This document shows positions 10,757 to 18,626 of a stretch of 64,000 nucleotides of DNA, one piece after another. The stretch is from assembly GCF_000244915.1 (NCBI RefSeq), contig NZ_CM001442.1:310001-374000 (forward strand), read 5' to 3'. Both the position numbers and the translations under genes were made by a program. The stretch is from Bradyrhizobium sp. WSM471 (GTDB taxonomy: Bacteria; Pseudomonadota; Alphaproteobacteria; Rhizobiales; Xanthobacteraceae). Every line of letters starts with the position of its first letter. The first letter of the stretch is position 1. The notes below the pieces were generated by a model, which made no database searches, was not told the origin of the DNA, and was given only the letters and a program-made list of their open reading frames with translations.

Positions 10757-12556
10757 ATGCTTCGCATCGTCCTCTTCCTCGTCCTGATCGCGCTGGCGGC
10801 GGCCGGCGCGGCCTGGGTTGCCGATCAGCCCGGCGACCTCGTCCTGACCGCGGGCGCTTTCCGCGTCACAACAACGCTTCCCCGATTCGTGTTCTTGCTT
10901 GGCCTCTTTGCCGCGGCAGTCGTGCTGGTCTGGAGCCTGCTGACGATGGTCTGGCGCGCTCCGGGACGTCTGCGCCGCCGTCGTCACGAAAGGCGTCATG
11001 CTCGCGGTCGCCACGCCATCACCCACGGCCTGCTTGCGATCGGCCATGGCGACACCGCGCTTGCCCGTCGTCACGCCGATACCGCGCGGCGGCTGGCCGC
11101 AAACGATCCGCTTGCGCTTCTCTTGCATGCGCAATCCGCGCAGCTCGAGGGCAATCGCGACGAGGCCCAGCGTGTCTTCCGTGCCATGGCCGAGCGCGAG
11201 GACACGCGCCTGCTCGGTCTGCGCGGCCTGTTCATCGAGGCGCAGCGCGCCGACGATGCGGTCGGCGCGGTGATGATCGCCGAGGAAGCCATCAAGCTGT
11301 CGCCGTCCTCGACCTGGGCCTCGCAGGCGGTGCTCGGCTTCCGCTGCGCGCGCGGTGACTGGAGTGGCGCGCTCGCGATCCTCGATTCGAATCTGTCCGC
11401 GGGCCTGATCGACAAGCAGGCCTATCGCCGGCAGCGCGGCGTGCTGCTCGCCGCCCGCGCGCTGGAATTGGAAACGATGGACCGCGACGTCGCGCGCGAG
11501 AGCGTGATGCAGGCGGTCAAGCTCGCGCCGACCCTGGTTCCGGCCGCGGTGCTCGCTGCAAAATTCGAGAGCGAGGCGCATCAGGTGCGACGCGCCATGA
11601 AGCTGGTGGAAACCGCCTGGCTCGCCAATCCGCATCCTGATCTTGCGGATGCCTATGCGCATGTGAAGCTCGGCGATTCCGCGCGGCAGCGCTTGCAGCG
11701 CATCGAGACGCTCGCTGCCAAGATTCCTGCCGACAAGGCTGGTTATGTCGAGGGCCAGCTGGCGATCGCGCGCGCCGCGATCGATGCGTCTGAGTTCGCC
11801 CGTGCGCGCGCGGTGCTGGCGCCTTACGTCAACGATCCGACCCAGCGCGTGGCGCTGCTGATGGCCGAGCTCGAGCGCACGGAGCATGGTGACGGTGGCC
11901 GGGCCCGCGCCTGGACCTTGCGCGCGGTGCGCGCCCGCCATGATCCGGCCTGGACCGCGGACGGTTATGTCAGCGATCGCTGGCGTCCGGTTTCCCCGGT
12001 CACCGGCCGCCTCGACGCCTTCCAGTGGCAAACGCCGGTCGCTAGCCTTCCTTCCGGCAAGGGCGACACGATCGAATCCTCGGCCTTCGAGGAAGCCATG
12101 CTGGCCGCCCCGCCGCCGAAGCGGGTGACGGCTGCCCCGAGCGAGAGCTCCGTGGAACCGGCTGTCATCGCGCCGGATCCGGCGCCTGCCGCGCAGGACA
12201 ATTCGCCGCCCCTTGAGACCCAGGAAATCCTAGAGGAAACCGCCAAGGAGACCGCCAAAGAAACCGTCAAGGGAGAGCCGGCCGTCACGCCAGCCGAGCC
12301 GGTCAAACCGGCCCCTGAGGTCGCCGAATCATCGCCCGCGGCGGCGACGCCGGTGTTCAGGACACGCGCCGACCTCGGCAAACCTGCACCAGCACCTATT
12401 CCCGCCGTCATCCCGATCGTCCGCGCTCCGGATGATCCCGGGATCGATGACGAAGGTCCGAGCGATGAATTTACGGAACAAATCGGTACGCCCAGGGACC
12501 ATGCAAAGGCCCAGGCCGGCGGCTGGCGCGGATTCTGGTCTCGCTGGGGCGGGTGA
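10757..12556 (+). CDS. hemY: HemY-like TPR inner-membrane protein
   Basis: A 599-residue protein with two N-terminal membrane helices (MLRIVLFLVLIALAAAGA and FVFLLGLFAAAVVLVWSLL), then the HemY_N region (RRHERRHARGRHAITHGLLA) and TPR-like helical repeats to about residue 420. The Ala/Pro/Glu-rich tail (about 430-599) holds a short direct repeat ETAKETAKETVK. HemY proteins are linked to late haem steps or membrane organisation, but their molecular activity is not settled; this is not the protoporphyrinogen oxidase also called HemY in Gram-positives. Last gene of the hemD cluster. Confidence 0.88.
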   Translation: MLRIVLFLVLIALAAAGAAWVADQPGDLVLTAGAFRVTTTLPRFVFLLGLFAAAVVLVWSLLTMVWRAPGRLRRRRHERRHARGRHAITHGLLAIGHGDTALARRHADTARRLAANDPLALLLHAQSAQLEGNRDEAQRVFRAMAEREDTRLLGLRGLFIEAQRADDAVGAVMIAEEAIKLSPSSTWASQAVLGFRCARGDWSGALAILDSNLSAGLIDKQAYRRQRGVLLAARALELETMDRDVARESVMQAVKLAPTLVPAAVLAAKFESEAHQVRRAMKLVETAWLANPHPDLADAYAHVKLGDSARQRLQRIETLAAKIPADKAGYVEGQLAIARAAIDASEFARARAVLAPYVNDPTQRVALLMAELERTEHGDGGRARAWTLRAVRARHDPAWTADGYVSDRWRPVSPVTGRLDAFQWQTPVASLPSGKGDTIESSAFEEAMLAAPPPKRVTAAPSESSVEPAVIAPDPAPAAQDNSPPLETQEILEETAKETAKETVKGEPAVTPAEPVKPAPEVAESSPAAATPVFRTRADLGKPAPAPIPAVIPIVRAPDDPGIDDEGPSDEFTEQIGTPRDHAKAQAGGWRGFWSRWGG

Positions 12557-12656
12557 GCGGCATTTGGGAGCCGGCGCCACCTTGCCAATTCGGGCCCCGC
12601 CCGATATCAGGAGCGCGCGTATCGGGACCGGCCTCGCGCGGGCCCCGGCAGAGTTC

Positions 12657-12732
12657 GCCGCAATAGCTCAGTTGGTAGAGCACGTCATTCGTAATGACGG
12701 GGTCGGGGGTTCGAATCCCTCTTGCGGCACCA
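12657..12732 (+). tRNA. tRNA-Thr (anticodon CGT)
   Basis: A 76-base cloverleaf with CCA encoded. The acceptor arms GCCGCAA and TTGCGGC pair fully, the D-arm is AGCTCAGTTGGTAGAGC, the anticodon loop is TTCGTAA in a CGTCA/TGACG stem, and the T-arm is GGGGGTTCGAATCCCTC. The anticodon CGT reads ACG threonine codons. Confidence 0.97.
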
Positions 12733-12811
12733 GCGCCCCAGCTCATTTGCTCTCCGCAAGCCAGGCGTTCTGACCGGGGCATTCGGTCACCGTGAACGCA
12801 CGGCAGCATGA

Positions 12812-12826
12812 GTGATCGCAATCACA
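12812..12826. promoter_or_regulatory. CRP-type operator
   Basis: GTGATCGCAATCACA matches the CRP half-sites GTGA-N6-TCAC exactly, with an extra symmetric T/A pair inside and a final A. It lies 58 bases upstream of the small secreted-protein gene at 12885. The regulator is inferred to be a CRP-family protein. Confidence 0.6.
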
Positions 12827-12884
12827 TAACCTGTGGCCCGTCTCCCGTAGTGTTTCGAGCACGCCAAACACGGGGAGATTTCAT

Positions 12885-13265
12885 ATGCGCAAGATCATTC
12901 TGGTGGCCGCCATGGTGCTGGTCTCTGCATCTGCCCAGGCCGAAGGACCGCGCAGCCTGTCGCTGTCCTCTGCCAACGGGCAGGCTTCGGTTCAGCAAAC
13001 GGCGCCGGCGCTTGCTGCCACGCCGACACAGGTGAGCGAAGCAGCGCCTGCTGTCGAAGCTCCGAAATATCTCGATCGCCCGCCGGCGGTTTCGCTTACG
13101 ACGCCTGCGGCGGCCGCCACACCCACGACCACGACGACCTCAGCGCCCGCGACGACCCAACCCGCCGCGAAGACGACGGCCAAGGCGGACAAGCCGAAGC
13201 ACAAGCGTACATGGACCGAAGGCCGCATCATCAGCGAACTGCATCGACACGGCATCTACTGGTAA
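12885..13265 (+). CDS. Small exported protein of unknown function
   Basis: No family is recognised. The 126-residue product starts with a clear Sec signal (MRKIILVAAMVLVSASAQA). The mature part is an Ala/Pro/Thr-rich linker with a Thr run (about residues 85-95), then a basic tail KPKHKRTWTEGRIISELHRH that looks like a compact folded or binding end. The start has GGGGAG upstream. An exact CRP-type site precedes it and a strong hairpin follows. Likely periplasmic; the conserved-looking C-terminus is the part to search. Confidence 0.8.
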   Translation: MRKIILVAAMVLVSASAQAEGPRSLSLSSANGQASVQQTAPALAATPTQVSEAAPAVEAPKYLDRPPAVSLTTPAAAATPTTTTTSAPATTQPAAKTTAKADKPKHKRTWTEGRIISELHRHGIYW

Positions 13266-13287
13266 GGGGCATTGGTCCCAAAAAGGA

Positions 13288-13312
13288 CATGGCCGGGACA
13301 AGCCCGGCCATG
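13288..13312 (+). terminator. Hairpin after the small exported protein gene
   Basis: CATGGCCGGG, loop ACAAG, CCCGGCCATG: a perfect 10-bp stem 22 bases past the stop codon. No U-tract follows, so it may be a REP-like hairpin rather than a standard intrinsic terminator. Confidence 0.5.
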
Positions 13313-13343
13313 ACGCGAGAAGTTTTGGATCTGATCGGGCGCG

Positions 13344-14390
13344 TTACTGCGAAACCGTCTGCACCACGCTCCCGATCGGACGCGCGCTCGAGGTCGGCAC
13401 CTTCATATCCTTCAGCAGCGCCTCGTCATATTCCGGCAGCGAGTCGAGTGTTGTCTTGGCCTTCATCTGCACGACCTTGTAGCCGCCGGCCTTGAGCCGC
13501 GCGAGCAGCGCCGGCATCGCTTCGCCGGTATGCTTCTGGAAGTCGTGCATCAGGATGATGCCTTTGCCGAGCTTGTCGAGCCTGGTCATCACGGTTTCGA
13601 TGATCTTCTCCGGCGTGGCGCCCTTCCTGAAGTCGAAGGAGTCGATGTCGGTCGAGAACATCGCGACGTTGCGGGTGCCGAAATAGCTCACGATCGCCGG
13701 ATTGTGCTGCAGCTGCGGGAAGCGGAAGAACGGCGCCGGGTTGGTGCCGAGCGCGTATTTCACCGCGCTAATGCCCTTTTCGACCTCGTCCTTGGCCATC
13801 TGCTCGGTCATCTTCTTGCCGTTCAGATTGACGTGCGACCAGGTGTGAGTGCCGACCGTATGGCCCTGGGCCAGCACCTGGCGCAGGATTTCGGGATGGT
13901 AGGTCGCATGCTTGCCGACCGAGAAGAACAGGCCCTTGGTGCATTCATCCGCGAGCGCCTTCAGCACGGCGGGCGTGTTGACTGGCCAGGGACCGTCGTC
14001 GAAGGTCAGCACGACCTCCTTGTCGGTGAGGAAGTCGAACTGCTTGAAATGATCGAAGCCGAAGCCCGGACCGCCCGTGGTGTCGATCTCGACCACGCGG
14101 GAGACGCCGAGCGCGTTGGGGTTGGCGCAGGTCGATTTCTGCTGCACCGGCATCGGCGCGGGTGCGGGCGCCGGGGCGGCTGCCGCCGGCTTGGCCGCAA
14201 TGGCCGCCGTGGTCGCGACGTCGTCCTTGGCGGCGAGCTTCGCCTGTGCCGGCAATTGATCGGCGGCACGGGCGGCAATCGTCTTGGGAGCGGCCTGGTC
14301 GGCGCGCGAGGAATAATAAAACCAACCGCCGGCGGCAATCACGACCGCCGCAACTACACTGGCCAGCATCAGGCCCAACGCATTACGCAT
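13344..14390 (-). CDS. Polysaccharide deacetylase family protein (NodB domain)
   Basis: Likely removes acetyl groups from an N-acetylated polysaccharide or peptidoglycan. The 348-residue protein has an N-terminal membrane/signal helix (LGLMLASVVAAVVIAAGGW), an Ala/Pro-rich linker to about residue 85, and a NodB domain with the metal/base aspartates in VVLTFDDGPWPVNTP and the metal histidines in HTVGTHTWSHVNL. The ATG at 14390 has GGAAAG seven bases upstream; ATG 14396 and TTG 14405 are in-frame alternatives. Divergent from the Cys-rich gene, with two CRP-type sites between them. Substrate unknown; it is not in a nod cluster. Confidence 0.9.
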   Translation of the reverse strand: MRNALGLMLASVVAAVVIAAGGWFYYSSRADQAAPKTIAARAADQLPAQAKLAAKDDVATTAAIAAKPAAAAPAPAPAPMPVQQKSTCANPNALGVSRVVEIDTTGGPGFGFDHFKQFDFLTDKEVVLTFDDGPWPVNTPAVLKALADECTKGLFFSVGKHATYHPEILRQVLAQGHTVGTHTWSHVNLNGKKMTEQMAKDEVEKGISAVKYALGTNPAPFFRFPQLQHNPAIVSYFGTRNVAMFSTDIDSFDFRKGATPEKIIETVMTRLDKLGKGIILMHDFQKHTGEAMPALLARLKAGGYKVVQMKAKTTLDSLPEYDEALLKDMKVPTSSARPIGSVVQTVSQ

Positions 14391-14521
14391 CGCCATTCTT
14401 TCCAATTACGCAACCAAACCGGCGGAATTTCCCGCTCGCCGAGCCATTAATGCGAAGGATCGGTTAACGTGACACCAACGCGACAGCGGATCCCCAAGGA
14501 ATTTCAGCGAGGTGCGCCAAC

Positions 14522-14536
14522 GTGACCGAGGTCACA
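14522..14536. promoter_or_regulatory. CRP-type operator, upstream of a tandem pair
   Basis: GTGACCGAGGTCACA matches GTGA-N6-TCACA. It sits in the divergent region between the deacetylase gene and the Cys-rich protein gene, exactly 30 bases (about three helical turns) from the next site. Confidence 0.55.
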
Positions 14537-14551
14537 GAGGGTGGGCCTCCC

Positions 14552-14566
14552 GTGACCGTCATCACA
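14552..14566. promoter_or_regulatory. CRP-type operator, downstream of a tandem pair
   Basis: GTGACCGTCATCACA matches GTGA-N6-TCACA. It ends 78 bases before the ATG at 14645 and lies on the same helical face as the site at 14522. Confidence 0.55.
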
Positions 14567-14644
14567 GTGGAAACTGTTTTGCTGGAGCATGGTCAATCCC
14601 ATCAACAACGGGCCCGCTTCCAGCGGTGCCAATGGGAGCTTCAA

Positions 14645-14971
14645 ATGACCGACTCGCTGAACACCAAGTCTCTGAACACCAAGTCCTTGAGTAGCAAGAT
14701 CCGCGACACCAGCCTGGCTCTGGGCTTTGCCGCCATCCTCTCAATCGCCTCGACCGGCTCCAGCTTCGCCTTCTCGTCCGAAGCGCAGCAGCAGTGCACC
14801 GGCGACGCTTTCCGTCTGTGCTCGTCGGAAATCCCGAACATCCCGAAGATCACGGCGTGCATGATGAAGCATCGTTCAGATCTGAGCGCCGGTTGCCGTG
14901 CGGTGATGGACAAGGACCTCGCCAAGGGCGGCGCGTCACGCAAGGTCGCTGACGCCCAGGACGGTCAGTAA
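14645..14971 (+). CDS. Small exported Cys-rich protein
   Basis: A 108-residue protein with a hydrophobic export segment (SLALGFAAILSIASTGSSFA) after a short, repetitive hydrophilic N-terminus (SLNTKSLNTKSLSSK). The mature part has four cysteines spaced C-x7-C-x12-C-x11-C, the pattern of Cys-rich GLG1/FGFR-type repeats found in short alphaproteobacterial periplasmic proteins. The ATG at 14645 has GGAG upstream, and longer frames are rejected because they run through the operator region. The gene at 15137 is a smaller paralogue with the same cysteine spacing. Function unknown. Confidence 0.82.
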   Translation: MTDSLNTKSLNTKSLSSKIRDTSLALGFAAILSIASTGSSFAFSSEAQQQCTGDAFRLCSSEIPNIPKITACMMKHRSDLSAGCRAVMDKDLAKGGASRKVADAQDGQ

Positions 14972-15136
14972 CAGCAACGATCGCGTCGTTGCGTCGGTCA
15001 GCTCCCCTCGCGATGGCCCGGCGTGAATGCCGGAGCCACGCGGCGGCGCAAGCCCGCCTGCCAATAAAGCCGTTGCGGCTTCGGGATCGTCGCTCTAGCT
15101 TCCCCCGCACATCTTCCGGGTAAGAGGCATTACGCG

Positions 15137-15349
15137 ATGACCAGATTTCTTTTTATCATTCCATTGATCCTGTTTGCATCGGCTGCGTCAGCGCAGCAGC
15201 CCGGTCACGATGCCTGTGCGCGCGACGTCACGCGCTTCTGCCGCCCGGTGATGAACAATGGCGATCAGGCTGTGCTCGCCTGCCTCAAGCAGAACCGTAC
15301 GCGGCTCACCAAAGGCTGCGACAAGGTGCTGACGGATCACGGGCAGTAA
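15137..15349 (+). CDS. Small exported Cys-rich protein, paralogue
   Basis: A 70-residue product with signal peptide MTRFLFIIPLILFASAASAQ and a mature part of about 50 residues with cysteines spaced C-x7-C-x13-C-x11-C, nearly that of the neighbour at 14645. The shared spacing and position indicate an old tandem duplication. A GGGTAAGAGG stretch precedes the start. Two likely disulfides suggest a stable periplasmic mini-protein; no activity is known. Confidence 0.8.
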   Translation: MTRFLFIIPLILFASAASAQQPGHDACARDVTRFCRPVMNNGDQAVLACLKQNRTRLTKGCDKVLTDHGQ

Positions 15350-15374
15350 GACGTCGCTACGGACTCGCAAAACC

Positions 15375-17063
15375 CTAAGTGCTGCTTCCCGCCGCGGTGG
15401 CGACCACGGGCAGCACCTCACTTGCTGCCTGGTCCGGCGTCTCCTCTTTCCAGCGCACCGAGCCGAACGGACGCTCGAGCATGCGGCGGATCCGCACCGG
15501 GTCGGGGCCGACGTGGAAATCGATCGCCTCCTGATGCAGCGCGCGTTCGGACTGGGTCGAGCGGTTGCGCTGGCGCAGATAGTCGAGCCAGGTCGGACAG
15601 TGGTAGCGTTCGGTCCACAATTCGGGATCGGCGATGTCGCGCGCGATCGACCAGCCATAGGCACCGTTGCGCTGTCGAGAGAGCTGCACGTCCTGCATCA
15701 CGTTGTGAAAGGCGCGCGCGTTCTCTTGGGCGACGCGGTATTCGATCTCGACCACCAGCGGCCCGCTGCGCGCCGTGAGCGACAGTTTGACTTCCGGATC
15801 GGCCAGCACGTCGGCGTCTTCGTTGCGGGCGCCGACGCGCGGCATCGTGAGCCAGATTCCCAGCACCGGCGAGATCAGCATCAGGCCGGCGGCCGTCAGC
15901 AGCGCGACCTCGACGCCGGCATAGTCGGTGAGATGGCCCCAGCCCCAGGCGCCGATCGCGATGCCGCCGGAAATCGAGGCCTGGAATGCGGCGAGCGAGC
16001 GGCCGGCGACCCAGCGCGGCGCCGAGAGCTGCACGCCGATATTGAACAGCGCTATGGCGGCCATCCAGACCGCGCCGGCGAGCACCAGCGCAGCCGCGGT
16101 CAGCACCGGCTCGGTGCTCACGGCGAGCGCGGCCATCGCAAACGCCATCGAGATGGTGCAGGCGCGGATCGCGGCTTCGCCGCTCATGCGCTTGCGCAAT
16201 TCGTGGATGTTGAGCGCGCCGACCACGGCGCCCATCCCGAAGGCGCCGAGCATGATGCCGTAGGTCTGCGCGCCGCCATGCAGCAGGTCGCGCGCGACCA
16301 GCGGCATCAGCGCCATGATGGCACCGCCAATCAGGCCCATCATCAGCGTGCGCAACAGCACGATCTTGATCGGCGGCGAATTGGTGATGTAGCGGAAGCC
16401 CGACACCATGGCGCGGTTGAGCTTCTCCCGCGGCAGCCGCGAGGGTTCGGTGTTGCGCCGCCAGAGCAGCAGCACCACCAGCAAGGGCAAATAGAGGATC
16501 GCGTTACACGCAAACGCCGCCACCGCGCCGAGCGCGGCGACGATGACACCGCCGACCGCCGGACCGAAGCTGCGCGCGATGTTGTAGCTGATGCCGTTCA
16601 GCGCGACGGCCGACGGCAGTGCATCGGGCGGCACCTGCTCGCTGACCGAGGATTGCCAGGCCGGACCGAACAGTGCGTTGCCGCTGCCGACAACGAAGCA
16701 GAAGACGAGCAGCGTTTCCGGGGAAATGTAGTTGAGCCAGGCCAGGACCGTGAGCGCTGTCGCGCCAGTCAGCGCGATCATGAGTGCGATCAGGGTCACG
16801 ATGCGGCGGTCGTACATGTCGGCGATGGCGCCGGCCGGCATCGAGATCAGCATGATCGGCAGCATCAGGGCGGTCTGCACCAGCGCGACCTTGTCCGCCG
16901 AGGCCGCCATCTGCGTCATTGCCCAGGCGGCACCCACGCCCTGGATCAGCAGGCCGAGATTGGAGAGCAGGCTGGCGAGCCAGATGCGCCGGAATACGGT
17001 GTATCGCAGCGGCGCCATGATGCCGTCGGCTGCAATTTTCTGGCGGTTCGTCTGCTCGGTCAT
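15375..17063 (-). CDS. MFS transporter (enterobactin-exporter-like, MFS_3) with C-terminal extension
   Basis: A 562-residue inner-membrane protein. About 12 hydrophobic helices span residues 20-410, including LIQGVGAAWAMTQMAAS and the MFS loop GAIADMYDRRIV. The cytoplasmic C-terminal part (about 430-562) begins with PLVVEIEYRVAQENARAF and looks like a ferredoxin-like dimeric alpha/beta-barrel extension, seen in a subset of these transporters. The ATG at 17063 has AAGGGG just upstream. Drug or siderophore export is suggested by family, but the substrate is unknown. Confidence 0.85.
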   Translation of the reverse strand: MTEQTNRQKIAADGIMAPLRYTVFRRIWLASLLSNLGLLIQGVGAAWAMTQMAASADKVALVQTALMLPIMLISMPAGAIADMYDRRIVTLIALMIALTGATALTVLAWLNYISPETLLVFCFVVGSGNALFGPAWQSSVSEQVPPDALPSAVALNGISYNIARSFGPAVGGVIVAALGAVAAFACNAILYLPLLVVLLLWRRNTEPSRLPREKLNRAMVSGFRYITNSPPIKIVLLRTLMMGLIGGAIMALMPLVARDLLHGGAQTYGIMLGAFGMGAVVGALNIHELRKRMSGEAAIRACTISMAFAMAALAVSTEPVLTAAALVLAGAVWMAAIALFNIGVQLSAPRWVAGRSLAAFQASISGGIAIGAWGWGHLTDYAGVEVALLTAAGLMLISPVLGIWLTMPRVGARNEDADVLADPEVKLSLTARSGPLVVEIEYRVAQENARAFHNVMQDVQLSRQRNGAYGWSIARDIADPELWTERYHCPTWLDYLRQRNRSTQSERALHQEAIDFHVGPDPVRIRRMLERPFGSVRWKEETPDQAASEVLPVVATAAGSST

Positions 17064-17224
17064 ATCCCCTTCCAAATGGGCTGGCAGAAGTGGTCTTGAA
17101 ATTGTCTTGGAGTGGTCTTCGGGCGATTCCGGCAAGTTCAGTGATGCCTGCGAAAGTCCTTCGCTGTCCAGTGGTTAGGTCGGTATAAGCGGTGCACAGA
17201 GATGCTTTTGCCGGGGAGGAACAG

Positions 17225-18592
17225 ATGAAGCTGTCGCGACGGACGATCTTGCAAGGTGCCGGCAGCTTGCCCTTCGCAATTGCGAGCTTGCGGACGGGTG
17301 CATCGGCTCAACCCGCACCCGCTGCGCCGGGCGAGGTGCCGCCGATCCTGTTCGTCCACGGCAATGGCGACTACGACGCGCTCTGGATGACGACCTTGTG
17401 GCGGATGGAATCCAACGGCATTGCGCGCGATCGCATGCGTGCGATCAATTTCACCGATCCCAATGCACGAAGTGACGACAAGGTCGAGCAGGCGGGCCGC
17501 TCCTCGACCGAGGACCAGCGCCGCGAGCTCGCCGCCGCCATAGCCGAATTGAAGCGCAGCACCGGCGTGGCCCGCGTGGCGCTGGTCGGCAGCTCGCGCG
17601 GCGGCTATGCCATCCGCAACGTCATCAAGAACGGCGGCGCCGGCGATGTCAGCCACGCCGTGCTGTGCGGCACGCCCAATCACGGCGTGTTCGCGACCGA
17701 CGACCAGCCCAACAGCGAGTTCAACGGTCGCGGCGCGTTCTTGCGCGGCCTGAACGAGGGCGAGAGCGAGGCGACACCGGGTGTCGCCTTCCTCACCTTG
17801 CGTAGCGACGGCATGGACAAATACGCGCAAGCCGATGGCCGTTTCATCGGCAAGCCCGGTACGCCGACCGGCGTCAGCGTCGAAGGGCCGGAGTTGAAGG
17901 GGGCCACCAACCTCGTGCTCGGCGCACTCGATCATCGCGAAGTGGCATTTCACCCCCGGGCCTTCCGCGAGATCTACAAGTTCATCGCTGGCCGCGAGCC
18001 CGCGCGGATCGCGATTGTGCCGGAGCAGAGCATCAGGCTGAGCGGCCTCGTGACGGGCACACCGGGCGGCGCGCCGACCAATCGGCCGGTGGCCGGTGCA
18101 ACCGTCGATGTCTTTCGGGTCGATCCTGAAACCGGTGAGCGTAAGGGCGGCGCCGTCCACAGCGCGAAGACCGGCGCCGACGGACGCTGGGGCCCGGCGC
18201 AGGTCGAACCTTCCTGGTCGCTCGAATTCGTCTTGTCATTGCCGGATGCGCCGACGACGCACATCTACCGCTCGCCCTTCCCGCGCTCGTCTGACGTGGT
18301 GCATCTGCGCGCCGCGCGTCCGCTCGGGCCCGCGGACAAGGACGCCGGGGCTGTGGTGATCATGTCGCGTCCGCGCGGTTATTTCGGCCTGCCGCGGGAC
18401 GTGGTGCTGCTCGACGGCAAGGAGCCGGCGGACGTGAAATCGGGGGTGCCCACGGATTCGACAGCAACACTGCGCCTTCCGGCCGGCGAGGTCGGGCGTA
18501 ACATCGTGGCCCAATTTGGCGAAGAACGAATTGTGGCACGCGCCTGGCCTGCCCAAGAGAACAGGATTGCGATTGCCGAGCTGACTTACTAG
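17225..18592 (+). CDS. Tat-exported alpha/beta hydrolase
   Basis: A 455-residue protein with a twin-arginine signal (LSRRTILQGAGSLPFAIAS). The hydrolase fold opens with ILFVHGNGDYDALW, and the nucleophile serine is in LVGSSRGGYAIRN. From about residue 275 a beta-rich region (RLSGLVTGTPGGAPTNRPV, GATVDVFRVDPETGERKGG) resembles a carboxypeptidase-regulatory-like or binding domain. Lipase or esterase activity in the periplasm or outside is likely; substrate unknown. GGGGAGGAAC precedes the ATG. The P450 gene starts 34 bases downstream, so they may be cotranscribed. Confidence 0.85.
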   Translation: MKLSRRTILQGAGSLPFAIASLRTGASAQPAPAAPGEVPPILFVHGNGDYDALWMTTLWRMESNGIARDRMRAINFTDPNARSDDKVEQAGRSSTEDQRRELAAAIAELKRSTGVARVALVGSSRGGYAIRNVIKNGGAGDVSHAVLCGTPNHGVFATDDQPNSEFNGRGAFLRGLNEGESEATPGVAFLTLRSDGMDKYAQADGRFIGKPGTPTGVSVEGPELKGATNLVLGALDHREVAFHPRAFREIYKFIAGREPARIAIVPEQSIRLSGLVTGTPGGAPTNRPVAGATVDVFRVDPETGERKGGAVHSAKTGADGRWGPAQVEPSWSLEFVLSLPDAPTTHIYRSPFPRSSDVVHLRAARPLGPADKDAGAVVIMSRPRGYFGLPRDVVLLDGKEPADVKSGVPTDSTATLRLPAGEVGRNIVAQFGEERIVARAWPAQENRIAIAELTY

Positions 18593-18626
18593 CTAATTGC
18601 CTGCGTCACCTCTGCGGGAGCGAGCC

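Noticed and set aside
15513..17099. Plus-strand frame opposite the MFS transporter
   Set aside because: Shadow of the transporter gene; strongly His/Arg/Asp-biased with no membrane or catalytic motif.
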